DNA of 64,000 nt from Halorussus limi (GTDB lineage: Archaea; Halobacteriota; Halobacteria; Halobacteriales; Haladaptataceae), in assembly GCF_023238205.1 (NCBI RefSeq), contig NZ_CP096659.1, positions 3,427,626 through 3,491,625 on the forward strand. Reading direction: 5' to 3'. The notes below the pieces were generated by a model that worked only from the letters and a program-made list of their open reading frames with translations, was not told the origin of the DNA and made no database searches. The number at the start of each line of letters is the position of its first letter. The first letter of the stretch is position 1. A program made the position numbers and the translations under genes. Below, in pieces: positions 1 through 12,646 of this stretch.

Positions 1-411
1 GTCATGCTCCCGTGGGAGGTGTTGGCGCTCTCGGCGCTCTCCATCCTCGGACGGGCGGTGGCGACGCTCCCGTCGGCCTCGCGGGTGACAGCCTACCTCT
101 CGGTCGCGGCGCTGGCGCTCGTCGTCGCCGTCGAGTTACACGCCTTCACGCCCGTCAAGATGACCGACTGGTTCGCGGTGCTGTTCGTCGTCGTCGCCAC
201 GATAGCGACGGCGGGCGTCTGGGCGGTCGTCCAGCACCTCTCGGACGTTTACTTGGGTACGGCGTTCCTCCAGAGCGAGACGCGACTCATGTGGGACTTC
301 GTGGCCGCCACCGTCATCGGCGCGATGGCGGGCGTCGTCTTCGAGTGGTACTTCAGGCGGTTCGCACGCGTCGAGACGCGCCTGCCGGACGAACACGGTG
401 AGCGGCTATGA
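1..411 (+). CDS. Small multi-pass membrane protein, possibly 5'-truncated
   Basis: A 135-residue hydrophobic protein reads from an ATG at position 4. No in-frame stop lies between the window edge and that ATG, so the true start may lie outside. About four membrane segments are visible (around residues 5-20, 28-46, 57-77 and 97-113), followed by an Arg-rich cytoplasmic tail. The stop overlaps the next start in an ATGA arrangement, so the two genes are very likely co-translated and functionally linked. I do not recognise the family and no catalytic motif is visible. Confidence 0.6.
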   Translation, partial: VMLPWEVLALSALSILGRAVATLPSASRVTAYLSVAALALVVAVELHAFTPVKMTDWFAVLFVVVATIATAGVWAVVQHLSDVYLGTAFLQSETRLMWDFVAATVIGAMAGVVFEWYFRRFARVETRLPDEHGERL

Positions 412-1067
412 GGGTCCGCGACCGACTCCACATCTCCGAGCGCCGCCAGACGCAGGTGACGCGCGCGATGGAGGTCGGACTCGTCGTCGTCCTCCTCGCG
501 GGACTCTACCGCCGGAACGTCGGCGTCGTGGTCAACTCGGCCATCGCGCTCGCGGTCACGTTCCTCCCCGCGATGCTCGAACGGGACTACGACATCCCGA
601 TGGACGCCGGTCTCACGCTCTGGATTACGGCCGCGGTGTTCCTCCACGCGGTCGGCACTCTCGGACCGTACCAGAGCGGCATGACCGTGATGGGAGTCGC
701 GTGGGACAACGTGACCCACACGCTCTCGTCGTCGCTCGTGGCGGCTATCGGCTACGCGACGACCCGCGCGCTCGACGAACACACCGAGGACATCTACTTC
801 CCGCCGCGGTTCACCTTCGTCTTCATCCTCCTGTTCGTCCTGGCGTTCGGCGTCGTCTGGGAGGTCATCGAGTTCGCGGTCGCTGGCGCGGCCTCGATTA
901 TCGGGAGCGACTCGGTCCTGACCCAGTACGGACTGGAGGACACGATACGCGACCTCATGTTCGACACGGTCGGGGGCGTCCTCGTCGCGGTCTGGGGCAC
1001 GGCCTACCTCTCGGACGTGGTCGGTGCGCTCACCGACCGCCTCGACGGGCGGGGTCGGACGGAGTAG
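408..1067 (+). CDS. Multi-pass membrane protein, YjdF/DUF2238-like
   Basis: The 219-residue protein has about six membrane segments. Conserved-looking polar positions lie inside or beside them: WDNVTH around residues 103-108, WEVIEFA around 148-154, and a late [13 protein letters not shown] segment. This pattern of Asp, His, Glu and a late Asp-rich helix resembles the YjdF/DUF2238 membrane family, whose function is unknown. The start overlaps the stop of the upstream gene (ATGA). The family call rests on motif resemblance only. Confidence 0.55.
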   Translation: MRVRDRLHISERRQTQVTRAMEVGLVVVLLAGLYRRNVGVVVNSAIALAVTFLPAMLERDYDIPMDAGLTLWITAAVFLHAVGTLGPYQSGMTVMGVAWDNVTHTLSSSLVAAIGYATTRALDEHTEDIYFPPRFTFVFILLFVLAFGVVWEVIEFAVAGAASIIGSDSVLTQYGLEDTIRDLMFDTVGGVLVAVWGTAYLSDVVGALTDRLDGRGRTE

Positions 1068-1225
1068 TTCGGTCCGACTCTGACAGATGCGACTCGGGCG
1101 GAGAGTCCGGGCGTCGAATCCAGCGGAGCGTCGGCGCACGCGCGCGGGCGAGCGCCGAACGCACGCCTCGCGCGGGCCGTTGGCCGTGTAGCTTTATCCG
1201 TCTCTACGTGGTACCGCGAGAGGCC

Positions 1226-1426
1226 ATGGTGTTCAAGAAAATCACGCTCATCGGAACGAGCGACGAGAGTTTCGACGCGGCCGCCGACGACGCCATCGAC
1301 CGCGCCGAGCGAACGCTGGACAATCTCAAGTGGGTCGAAGTGGACGAACTCGGGGTCGAGGTGGCCAACGCGCCGGACCGCGAGTATCAGGCCGAGGTGA
1401 CAGTCGCCTTCGAGTTGGAGGAGTAG
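1226..1426 (+). CDS. Dodecin, flavin-storage protein
   Basis: The 66-residue protein matches haloarchaeal dodecins in length and pattern. Dodecins form hollow dodecamers that bind riboflavin or lumichrome pairs between stacked tryptophans, storing flavin and quenching phototoxicity. Trp36, Glu45 and Gln55, the flavin-contacting residues known from the Halobacterium protein, are at the expected positions here. The ATG at 1226 was chosen because it gives exactly the family length; upstream in-frame sequence is Arg/Pro-rich and unlike haloarchaeal protein. The gene appears monocistronic, with about 160 nt of spacer before it and 80 nt after. Confidence 0.93.
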   Translation: MVFKKITLIGTSDESFDAAADDAIDRAERTLDNLKWVEVDELGVEVANAPDREYQAEVTVAFELEE

Positions 1427-1508
1427 CCCGACCGAACCCGTTCGAACGTCTCGAAAGCGTTCGGTACTCGGCGTCAAGATTAACACCTCGGACGCCCAAC
1501 GGTGGGGT

Positions 1509-1877
1509 ATGAGTACCGAGACCGCACCCGACGGCGACCCCACGCCGAAGATAGAGGTGACGGCGAGCGCCGCGGACGAAGCCCTCGCGCTGCTCGAGAG
1601 CGAGGAATTAGACACCGGAATCGCGGGACTCCGACTGTTCGTCCAGCAGGGCGGTTGCGCTGGCCTGTCCTACGGCATGCGCTTCGACGAGGAACCGGAA
1701 GACGACGACACCGTCTACGAGCACCACGGGCTTCGAGTGTTCGTGGACCCCGCGAGCATGAACTACATCGAGGGGAGCGTCGTGGACTACGAGGACGGCC
1801 TGCAGGGCGCGGGCTTCCACGTCGAGAACCCGAACGTCGTCAGCGAGTGCGGGTGCGGCGAGAGCTTCCGGACGTAG
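1509..1877 (+). CDS. IscA/ErpA (HesB) family iron-sulfur carrier
   Basis: The 122-residue protein is an A-type carrier that would hold and deliver Fe-S clusters to apoproteins in the cytoplasm. The three family cysteines are present: Cys50 in QQGGCAG, and Cys114 and Cys116 in the C-terminal ECGCG motif. The acidic N-terminal 13 residues are a typical haloarchaeal extension. The following 146-nt spacer separates it from the CorC-like gene. Whether it acts more like IscA, SufA or ErpA cannot be told from sequence. Confidence 0.92.
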   Translation: MSTETAPDGDPTPKIEVTASAADEALALLESEELDTGIAGLRLFVQQGGCAGLSYGMRFDEEPEDDDTVYEHHGLRVFVDPASMNYIEGSVVDYEDGLQGAGFHVENPNVVSECGCGESFRT

Positions 1878-2023
1878 TTCGCCGTCGAGTTCGGGGGCCG
1901 TCGGGTCGCGGGGGTCATTCTTATCACATCGTGAACGCTACGTGAGAGTATGATGAGACGCGAAGCCGCGAGCCCGGTTTCGGACGGAGCCCCGCAGACG
2001 ACTGGACCCCCGCGGAGGGCCAG

Positions 2024-3409
2024 ATGGTAGACCTCGTCTTCTCGGCCGCGCGAATCGTGCTCGCGCTCTTTCTGGTGGTACTGAACGGCTTCTTCGTGGC
2101 CACGGAGTTCGCGTTCGTCCGCATCCGGTCGACCACCGTCGAATCGCTCGTCGAGGAGGGCGCGCCGGGCGCGTCCACGTTGCAGGCGGCCATCGACAAC
2201 CTCGACGACTACCTCGCGGTGACCCAACTCGGAATCACCATCGCGTCGCTGGGCCTCGGGTGGATCGGCGAACCGGCCGTGGCGGCGGTCCTCGAACCGG
2301 TTATAGGACCGTTCCTGCCGACGAATCTCGTCCACCTCGTCTCCTTCGCCGTGGGATTCGGCCTCATCACGTTCCTCCACGTCGTCTTCGGCGAACTCGC
2401 GCCCAAGACCATCGCCATCGCGCGCGCCGAGCGAGTCTCGCTGTTGGCCGCGCCGCCGATGAAGTTCTTCTATTACCTGTTCGTCCCGGGCATCATCCTG
2501 TTCAACGGCACGGCCAACGCCTTCACCCGACTACTCGGCGTCCCGCCGGTGTCCGAGACCGAAGAGAGCCTCGAAGAGGAGGAACTGCTGATGGTGTTGA
2601 CACGTTCGGGTAATCAGGGCCACATCGACAAGGCGGAGGTCGACATGATAGAGCGGGTGTTCGACCTCGACGACGTCTCGGTCCGCGAAGTGATGGTTCC
2701 CCGCCCGGACGTGGTGAGCGTCCGGTCCGACCTCCCGCTATCGGACCTCCGCGAACTGATAATCGAGTCCGGGCACACGCGCTATCCGGTCGTGGACGCC
2801 GACGACAGCGACCAGGCGGTCGGGTTCGTGGACGTGAAGGACGTGCTTCGGGCGGGCGAATCTGCGGACGCTGACGGGAGCGTCACGGCCGGCGATCTCG
2901 CGCGCGACCTGCCGGTCATCCCGGAGACCGGCCGCGTCAACGACCTCCTCACCGAGTTCCAGGACGAGCAGAGCCAGATGGCCGCGGTCATCGACGAGTG
3001 GGGGTCGTTCGAGGGCATCGTGACCGTCGAGGACCTCGTGGAGGTCGTCGTCGGCGACATCCGCGACGAGTTCGACGTGGACCACCGCGAACCCTCCATC
3101 GACCGGCGGAGCGACGGGGTCTTCTCCGTGGACGGCGGCGTCGCCGTCTCGGCGGTCAACGAGCGACTGGACGCCGACTTCGAGGTGTCGGAGTTCGACA
3201 CCGTCGGCGGACTGGTGCTGGACCGACTCGGGCGTGCGCCGGAGGTCGGCGACCGCATCGAGACCGACGGCTACTACCTCGACGTGGCCGACGTGGACGG
3301 CGCTCGGGTCTCGACGGTCGTCGTTCGGGAACGGGGACCGACGAGAGACGCGAGTAGCGAAGACGGAGACGAGCGGACGAAACCGCCGGAAGACGAACGG
3401 CCGAACTGA
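2024..3409 (+). CDS. CNNM/CorC-type (hemolysin C family) membrane transporter
   Basis: The 461-residue protein has the standard architecture of the family. An N-terminal DUF21/CNNM membrane domain (residues 1-185, about four hydrophobic segments) is followed by a CBS pair (about 200-340, with VREVMVPRPDVV and the acidic ESGHTRYPVV stretch) and a C-terminal CorC/HlyC transporter-associated domain (about 355-435). Family members are linked to Mg2+ or other divalent-cation and Na+ transport, with nucleotide binding at the CBS pair; the substrate here is not shown by sequence. The final 25 residues are a disordered acidic tail. It ends tail-to-tail with hisD, 6 nt apart. Confidence 0.88.
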   Translation: MVDLVFSAARIVLALFLVVLNGFFVATEFAFVRIRSTTVESLVEEGAPGASTLQAAIDNLDDYLAVTQLGITIASLGLGWIGEPAVAAVLEPVIGPFLPTNLVHLVSFAVGFGLITFLHVVFGELAPKTIAIARAERVSLLAAPPMKFFYYLFVPGIILFNGTANAFTRLLGVPPVSETEESLEEEELLMVLTRSGNQGHIDKAEVDMIERVFDLDDVSVREVMVPRPDVVSVRSDLPLSDLRELIIESGHTRYPVVDADDSDQAVGFVDVKDVLRAGESADADGSVTAGDLARDLPVIPETGRVNDLLTEFQDEQSQMAAVIDEWGSFEGIVTVEDLVEVVVGDIRDEFDVDHREPSIDRRSDGVFSVDGGVAVSAVNERLDADFEVSEFDTVGGLVLDRLGRAPEVGDRIETDGYYLDVADVDGARVSTVVVRERGPTRDASSEDGDERTKPPEDERPN

Positions 3410-3415
3410 CCGGCC

Positions 3416-4690
3416 TCAGTCCTCGAATCGCTTTCGCACGCTCTCGGCGTGCGCCTCCAACCCCTCGGCCTCCGCAAGCGTCGTAATCGTCTCCGAGAGG
3501 TCGCCGAGCGCGCCCTCGTCGAGTCGCTGGACGGTCGTCTCTCGCAGGAAGGTGTCGACCGACAGGCCGCCCGTTATCTTCGCTCCGCCGTTGGTCGGGA
3601 GAACGTGGTTGGTACCGCTGGCGTAGTCGCCCGCCGCGACCGGGGTGTAGGGACCGAGGAAGACGCTCCCGGCGCTGTCGATGCGGTCTAAAATCTCCTC
3701 GTCGTCGTCGGCCTGAATCGAGAGGTGTTCGGCGGCGTACTCCTCGGCGAACAGGATGGCCTCGCTGGGCGAGCGCGCGAGCAAGACGCCGCTCTCGTCG
3801 CCGTCGAGGGCCTTTCGGGCGACGTCCGCGCGCTCACGGTTCTCGACCTGCGACTCGACTTCTTCGGCGATAGCCTCGGCGGTGTCCTCGTCGTCGGTGA
3901 CGGCCACGACCGACGCCTCGGGGTCGTGTTCGGCCTGCGCCACGAGGTCCGCGGCCACGAGTCGAGGGTCAGCGGTGTCGTCGGCGACGACGAGAACCTC
4001 GCTCGGTCCCGCGAGGAAGTCGATGGCCACGTCGCCCTGCACCTCGGCCTTCGCCGCCGTGACCCACTTGTTGCCCGGTCCGACGACCTTCTGGACCCGG
4101 TCGACCTGCTCGGTGCCGTAGGCAAGCGCGGCCACCGCCTGCGCGCCGCCGACGTTGAACACCGCGTCCGCGCCCGCGACGTGGATGGCCGCGAGCGTCA
4201 CCGGGTTCATCTCCTCGGCGGGCGGGGTCGCCACCGCGACCTGCTCGACGCCGGCCACCTTCGCGGGAATCACGCCCATCAGCGCGCTGGAGGGGTAGGC
4301 CGCGGCCCCGCCGGGGACGTAGACCCCGACGCGTTCGAGCGGTCTGAACCGGCGACCCAACTCGCGGCCGTCGGCGAACTCCCGGCGCCAGTCGTCGGGG
4401 AGTTGGGCCTCGTGGAACTCCCGGACGTTCTCGGCGGCAGTCTCGATGGCCTCCCGAATCCCGTCGTCTATCTCGTCGTAGGCGCGTTCGGCCTCGTCGG
4501 TGATGTCCAAGTTGCCGACCGAGACGCCGTCGAACTCCTCGCAGAACTCCCGGACCGCCACGTCGCCCTCCTCACGGACGCGCGAGACGATGTCGCGCAC
4601 GTCCTCGCGGACGCCTTCGATACCGGCGTCGCGGTCGAACAGCGCCCGCCGGTCGTCGGGGCCGAGGTCCGCAAGCTTTCGTACGTTCAT
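3416..4690 (-). CDS. hisD: Histidinol dehydrogenase
   Basis: HisD carries out the last two oxidations of histidine biosynthesis, L-histidinol to L-histidine with two NAD+. The 424-residue length is standard. Zinc ligands are visible as Gln252 and His255 (AQAEHDP), Asp355 and the C-terminal His414. The catalytic Glu321-His322 pair lies in AAEHLS, and the GPSEV and GTNHVLPT signatures are present. The ATG at 4690 gives the canonical N-terminus; further upstream the frame is Arg-rich non-coding sequence. No other his genes are nearby, as is common in haloarchaea where his genes are scattered. Confidence 0.96.
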   Translation of the reverse strand: MNVRKLADLGPDDRRALFDRDAGIEGVREDVRDIVSRVREEGDVAVREFCEEFDGVSVGNLDITDEAERAYDEIDDGIREAIETAAENVREFHEAQLPDDWRREFADGRELGRRFRPLERVGVYVPGGAAAYPSSALMGVIPAKVAGVEQVAVATPPAEEMNPVTLAAIHVAGADAVFNVGGAQAVAALAYGTEQVDRVQKVVGPGNKWVTAAKAEVQGDVAIDFLAGPSEVLVVADDTADPRLVAADLVAQAEHDPEASVVAVTDDEDTAEAIAEEVESQVENRERADVARKALDGDESGVLLARSPSEAILFAEEYAAEHLSIQADDDEEILDRIDSAGSVFLGPYTPVAAGDYASGTNHVLPTNGGAKITGGLSVDTFLRETTVQRLDEGALGDLSETITTLAEAEGLEAHAESVRKRFED

Positions 4691-4880
4691 GGGGAGTGTT
4701 TCGGAACGCGGGCGAAAAACGATTGTCCTTCGGGCGAGGCGTCGGTCTCGCGGCCGAAACGGACGGCTTCCTAACCGAATTCGGTGTTCGCGCGAACCGC
4801 TCGGCGTCCGGCACGTCGACGTGCCGCTGACTGACGGCGGGTTTGGCGCGGGATTCGGGAGGCCGACGAGTAGGACCAGC

Positions 4881-4890
4881 GGATTTATTC
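4881..4890 (+). promoter_or_regulatory. TATA box of the flippase gene
   Basis: GATTTATTCG lies about 28 nt ahead of the GTG start at 4913. This is the spacing expected for a leaderless haloarchaeal transcript, and it supports GTG as the start codon. Confidence 0.6.
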
Positions 4891-4912
4891 GACGCTTGGA
4901 GCAAGTCGAACC

Positions 4913-6589
4913 GTGACCTCCGAATCGACCGACCCGCGCGGTTCGACCGCCGGGCGCGAGTCGGGTCGGACGAAGGACGACCCGACTCGCAGCGACGCCG
5001 CCGATTCGACTGTGCCTGACTCCCACGTCTCTGGCGCGAGCGAGGAGTCGCCGACGGGCGACGCGACCGGTCGCGACCCGGCGGAGGCCCGCCTCGAAGA
5101 CGCGCTAGAGCGGGTCGCCCACGGCGCGACCGTCTCGGTGCCGAGCATCCTCCTCCAGCGCGGACTGACGCTGGCCTTCACCGCAGTTCTGACGAACGGG
5201 TTCTCCGCCGGGGCGTACGGCGTGTTCGCGCTGGCCCGACGACTCCAGCGGTATCTGCTCCGACTCACGCTCGGTTTCCGGCGCGGACTGAGCCGGTTCC
5301 TGCCGAACGCCGACTCGAACGCCGAGCGCGACGCGCTCGCCACGTTCGCGGGTCTGTTGCTGGTCGGCGTCGCCACTGCGTTCGGCGTCGCGCTGTTCGC
5401 CGCCGCGCCGCTGGTGACGCGAGTCGCCGACGAAGGCGCACAGTTCGAACTCTTCCTGCGCATCTTCGCGGTCGGTCTCCCGGCGGGCGTCTGGCTGTTC
5501 ACCGTGACCGAGGTGCTGCGCGGTCTCGAAGCCGTCGGCCCGCTGAACCTCACCCTCCGGGTCTGCTTCCCGACGGCCCAACTCGGGGTGGGCGCGGTCG
5601 CCACCTTCGTCTTCCACGACCTCGCGCTCGCCGCCGCGGGCGTCCTGCTCGTCATGGGACTGTCGGGCGTCGGCGCGGCCGTCTGGCTGGTCCGCGAACG
5701 CGACTTCCGTCCCCGACTCCGGGGCGGCGACGCCGCGCGACTCCGACGGAAGTACCTCTCGTTCACCCTCCCGCTGTTCGTCGGCGGGTTCGCCACCACG
5801 ACTCAGCGACTCGGGTTCTACCCGCTCATCGCGATGTTCCTGTCGAGCGTCGCGGGCGGCGTGTTCGCGGTGGGCGTCCTCGTCGGCACGCTGGTCCGCC
5901 TGCCGCTGCTGGGCATCAACCAGTTCATCCCGCCGGTCGCGGCCGCGCTCCACGAGGAGGGCCACCGGGACGCGCTCGCGAGACTCTACCACGTGACGAG
6001 TCGGCTAGTGCTGGTCGGCGTGACGGGGCTCGCGATTCCGGTCGTGGTCTACCGAAAGTCCGTGATGAGTCTGTTCGGTCCGACGTTCGTCGAGTACGCA
6101 CCGCTCCTGCCGGGATTCGTCGTCGCGCAGTACGCCGCCTGCGCCGCGGGGAGCGTCGGCATCCTGCTGACGATGACCGACCACCAGCGGGCGCTGCTCG
6201 TCGTCAACGTCGTCATCACCGCGTTTCTGACCGTGACGGCGATTCCGCTGACCACGGAGTTCGGACTCCCGGGGTTGGTGGGGAGTTACGTGCTGATGCT
6301 GACCATCAACAACGGTCTGGAGGTGGCGGTGCTGTACTACCTCGAAGGACTCCAGCCGTTCACGCGCCTCCACGCGAAGCCGTTGGTCGCGGGGCTACCG
6401 TTAGCACTGGTCGCGCTGACCGTCAGGTTCGCGCTGCCGGACACCGTCGCGTTCGTAGTCGGAACCGCACTGGGACTGCTCGCGTACGCGGTGTCGCTCC
6501 GACGCCTCAAGTTCACGACGGTCGAGCGGCGACTGGGCGCGACGCTGGTCGAACGCTACCGAGACGCGTTTCCAACGTCGCTCCGGTAA
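4913..6589 (+). CDS. Polysaccharide/oligosaccharide flippase (Wzx/MATE-like)
   Basis: The 558-residue protein has a disordered acidic N-terminus of about 70 residues. About 12-14 hydrophobic segments follow with the repeated layout of the polysaccharide-transport (Wzx, MOP) superfamily, which flips lipid-linked glycans across the membrane. The GTG start is favoured by a TATA-like element at -28. It stands alone, separated from the main polysaccharide region by the rRNA operon, and a second flippase of the same superfamily lies at 53126-54592. The lipid-linked substrate cannot be inferred. Confidence 0.82.
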   Translation: MTSESTDPRGSTAGRESGRTKDDPTRSDAADSTVPDSHVSGASEESPTGDATGRDPAEARLEDALERVAHGATVSVPSILLQRGLTLAFTAVLTNGFSAGAYGVFALARRLQRYLLRLTLGFRRGLSRFLPNADSNAERDALATFAGLLLVGVATAFGVALFAAAPLVTRVADEGAQFELFLRIFAVGLPAGVWLFTVTEVLRGLEAVGPLNLTLRVCFPTAQLGVGAVATFVFHDLALAAAGVLLVMGLSGVGAAVWLVRERDFRPRLRGGDAARLRRKYLSFTLPLFVGGFATTTQRLGFYPLIAMFLSSVAGGVFAVGVLVGTLVRLPLLGINQFIPPVAAALHEEGHRDALARLYHVTSRLVLVGVTGLAIPVVVYRKSVMSLFGPTFVEYAPLLPGFVVAQYAACAAGSVGILLTMTDHQRALLVVNVVITAFLTVTAIPLTTEFGLPGLVGSYVLMLTINNGLEVAVLYYLEGLQPFTRLHAKPLVAGLPLALVALTVRFALPDTVAFVVGTALGLLAYAVSLRRLKFTTVERRLGATLVERYRDAFPTSLR

Positions 6590-6630
6590 CGACTCGTTTC
6601 TCTTCGCGATTGGGCGAGGTCCGCGACTTC

Positions 6631-6782
6631 CGGCGCGGCCGCTATCGAGCGTTGAGTTCGAAATGAAGCGACCCCGTCCGGCGCGGCCGCTATCGAGCGT
6701 TGAGTTCGAAATGAAGCGACCCCGTCCGGCGCGGCCGCTATCGAGCGTTGAGTTCGAAATGAAGCGACCCCGTCCGGCGCGG
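6631..6782 (-). repeat. 48-bp tandem repeat (3 full copies plus 8 bp) after the 5S rRNA gene
   Basis: Three identical 48-bp units occupy 6631-6678, 6679-6726 and 6727-6774, followed by an 8-bp partial unit. Read in the rRNA direction, each unit begins with ACGGGGTC, then a T-rich GCTTCATTTCG, then a small CGCT/AGCG hairpin and a GCGGCCGC palindrome. The first part matches the 3' half and downstream flank of the terminator-like hairpin beside 5S, so the array looks like serial duplication of the terminator region. A plus-strand open frame through it is a by-product of 48 being divisible by three. Confidence 0.93.
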
Positions 6783-6796
6783 TGCCGAACGGGGTC
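6766..6796 (-). terminator. Terminator-like hairpin downstream of 5S rRNA
   Basis: In the transcribed direction GACCCCGT pairs perfectly with ACGGGGTC across a short GC-rich loop and is followed by GCTTCATTTCG. It lies about 12 nt beyond the 5S 3' end. No tRNA-Cys, which many haloarchaeal rRNA operons carry here, was found. Confidence 0.6.
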
Positions 6797-6807
6797 GGAG
6801 TATGAGT

Positions 6808-6930
6808 GGGAGGCGGCGAATCGGATTTCCCAGAGGCTCGCGCACTCCAGTACTCGCCGAAACGCAGGCGGGCTTATCTTCCGTGTTCGGGATGGGTACG
6901 GGAGTCGCCCCGCCGCTGTGGCCGCCTTAA
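6808..6930 (-). rRNA. rrf: 5S ribosomal RNA
   Basis: On the minus strand the gene begins TTAAGGCGGCC at 6930 and ends after the complementary GCCGCCTCCC near 6808, closing helix I. The internal CCCGAACACGGAAGATAAGC segment is the typical archaeal 5S loop region. The length, about 122 nt, is standard. The exact 3' end is uncertain by a few bases. Confidence 0.93.
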
Positions 6931-7006
6931 CGCCGACTCGCGGAATCGAACCGCGATACTGGTCCACCGTCGGTGATTCGATGGTCGTTGTGACCGTATG
7001 TAGTGT

Positions 7007-7036
7007 GTGCAATCCAGTTTGCGCCTGGACCCGATG
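7007..7036 (-). other. 3' arm of the 23S processing stem (bulge-helix-bulge)
   Basis: GTGCAATCCAG, bulge TTT, helix GCGC, then CTGGACCCGATG. These pair with 10028-10057 (CATCGGATCCAG, bulge TGG, ACGC, CTGGATTGCAC), with G-U wobbles in the RNA. The two 3-nt bulges on opposite strands flanking a 4-bp helix form the archaeal splicing endonuclease target. Confidence 0.88.
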
Positions 7037-7064
7037 AGTGTGTGTCAATCGGGCGCAGTGCGGT

Positions 7065-9985
<2,921 letters not shown>

Positions 9986-10027
9986 CTGTTGGTATACATC
10001 GCACTGTGACCCGGATTGACTGCTACG

Positions 10028-10057
10028 CATCGGATCCAGTGGACGCCTGGATTGCAC
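10028..10057 (-). other. 5' arm of the 23S processing stem (bulge-helix-bulge)
   Basis: Partner of 7007-7036. An 11-bp perfect helix and a 12-bp helix with one wobble flank the 4-bp core and its two opposed 3-nt bulges. Confidence 0.88.
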
Positions 10058-10217
10058 GTACATACGGTCGTCATTGCCACGTCCTACAGGTGGTGTAGGA
10101 GCGTGCATCGAACCCTTCCTACACGCGCTTTCACGGTGTAGTGCATCGGTTAGTTCGGACTCGAACGTTGCTCCGTCTCCCACTTAAGGGACACGGTTCA
10201 CGTTCCAGCCCGAGACA

Positions 10218-10289
10218 TGGACCCACTAGGAGTCGAACCTAGGGCTTCCTCCTTGCAAAGGAGGCGCTCTGCCACTGAGCTATGGGCCC
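10218..10289 (-). tRNA. tRNA-Ala(UGC)
   Basis: A 72-nt gene in the 16S-23S spacer begins GGGCCCA and ends TGGGTCC plus discriminator A. The D arm (GCTCAGTGGCAGAGC), the anticodon arm CCTCCTTTGCAAGGAGG with anticodon TGC, and a T arm with GTTCGACTC all fold correctly. CCA is not encoded. Its position in the rRNA spacer is typical for Euryarchaeota. Confidence 0.98.
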
Positions 10290-10312
10290 TTCCCCCGGAC
10301 GGGGAATGTAGT

Positions 10313-10345
10313 GTAGCCCTGGTAGTTCAAAGGTGCTCGGTCGGT
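10313..10345 (-). other. 3' arm of the 16S processing stem (bulge-helix-bulge)
   Basis: GTAGCCCTGGTAGTTC, bulge AAA, helix GGTG, then CTCGGTCGGT. These pair with 12010-12042 (ACCGACCGAG, bulge TGT, CACC, GAACTACCAGGGCT). This is a textbook bulge-helix-bulge: 4-bp core and two opposed 3-nt bulges. Confidence 0.93.
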
Positions 10346-10442
10346 AATACGAACGCGTCGTCGAGGAACCCTCGCGTGTGTTCGTCGTATGGTGGTGACG
10401 AACGGGTGTGTGAGCCAGGTCGTCGACCTGGTCTCGTGCGTT

Positions 10443-11914
<1,472 letters not shown>

Positions 11915-12009
11915 GGTTGCCGAGCGCGTAATGGCTCGGTGGGTTTCTGGCGGAGACACATGTATCGTGTCTATCTTCTATGGTCCGTTAGTTCGACGAC
12001 ACGGTCGTA

Positions 12010-12042
12010 ACCGACCGAGTGTCACCGAACTACCAGGGCTAA
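12010..12042 (-). other. 5' arm of the 16S processing stem (bulge-helix-bulge)
   Basis: Partner of 10313-10345, in the leader about 100 nt upstream of the mature 16S 5' end. The pairing is nearly perfect over 26 bp around the bulge-helix-bulge core. Confidence 0.93.
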
Positions 12043-12228
12043 CATCAGATTCCATCGTGTACGGCGGACCGCAGGGGTGGAATCCTCATTTCCTTCGGAC
12101 CTGAACGTTTGCGTCGATTGGGCTTAAACCCATCGAAGCGTGTTCGTGGTCCGAGACTGCGAGACGGGTTGAACGTCTCGCGAATCACGTCGCGTCTTTC
12201 TCTGCGTAACGGTTCAATGCGCCCCTAT

Positions 12229-12236
12229 CATTTAAG
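12229..12236 (-). promoter_or_regulatory. rRNA operon promoter, TATA element nearest to 16S
   Basis: Minus-strand CTTAAATG follows GGTGCC. It is the nearest to 16S of three similar elements spaced about 80 nt apart, the tandem arrangement known for haloarchaeal rRNA operons. Confidence 0.75.
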
Positions 12237-12310
12237 GGCACCGAACCGCGGTCGTCCTTCGGTGGGAAGACCCCCGAAGGCTCGTCACATCCAATCCGAG
12301 TACCCTGTTA

Positions 12311-12318
12311 CACTTAAG
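12311..12318 (-). promoter_or_regulatory. rRNA operon promoter, middle TATA element
   Basis: Minus-strand CTTAAGTG preceded by CCGATGCC, closely matching the other two promoter copies in sequence and flanks. Confidence 0.75.
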
Positions 12319-12391
12319 GGCATCGGATCGGGCGTGGTGCGAACGTCCCGAATCGCAGGACGCCGCTCACATCACTACGAAACACCCGGAT

Positions 12392-12400
12392 AGATTTAAG
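12392..12400 (-). promoter_or_regulatory. rRNA operon promoter, distal TATA element
   Basis: Minus-strand CTTAAATCT preceded by TTCGACGGC, the outermost of the three tandem promoter elements. Confidence 0.75.
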
Positions 12401-12646
12401 GCCGTCGAATCGAGCGTCCATTGCGTAACGTTTCCATGGGTAAGAGCAACGGCCCCTCGCCGACTAGTAATCGACTCTTATCGAACGGCGTGCCCAGTCC
12501 GTGTTAGACTGTAAGTTGTTTTGGTGAGGCGATTTATCGGGTGGTTTATCGGGTTGTTGTTCGCGCCTGCGCACTCGAGGGCGGGCCTCCACATCCTCCG
12601 TGCGAGCCGGGACGGTCGGCAAAGAAGAGACTGAACTACCGTCGTG
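12401..12646. other. Upstream region of the rRNA operon, no gene seen
   Basis: This spacer separates the rRNA promoters from the end of the UDP-glucose dehydrogenase gene. It contains TTTATCGGG twice, at 12533-12541 and 12545-12553, a 12-bp-period direct repeat that could be a further weak promoter or an upstream regulatory site. No coding sequence is supported. Confidence 0.5.

Noticed and set aside
6631-6782. Possible CRISPR-like array
   Set aside because: The copies are contiguous and identical with no spacers, and no cas genes are present.
6590-6808. tRNA-Cys downstream of 5S
   Set aside because: No cloverleaf or GCA anticodon arm could be built in this interval.
6663-7037. Plus-strand open frame with repeated MKRPRPARPLSSVEFE units
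   Set aside because: It runs through the 48-bp terminator repeats and the 5S rRNA gene. The repeat unit is divisible by three, so the repeated peptide is accidental.
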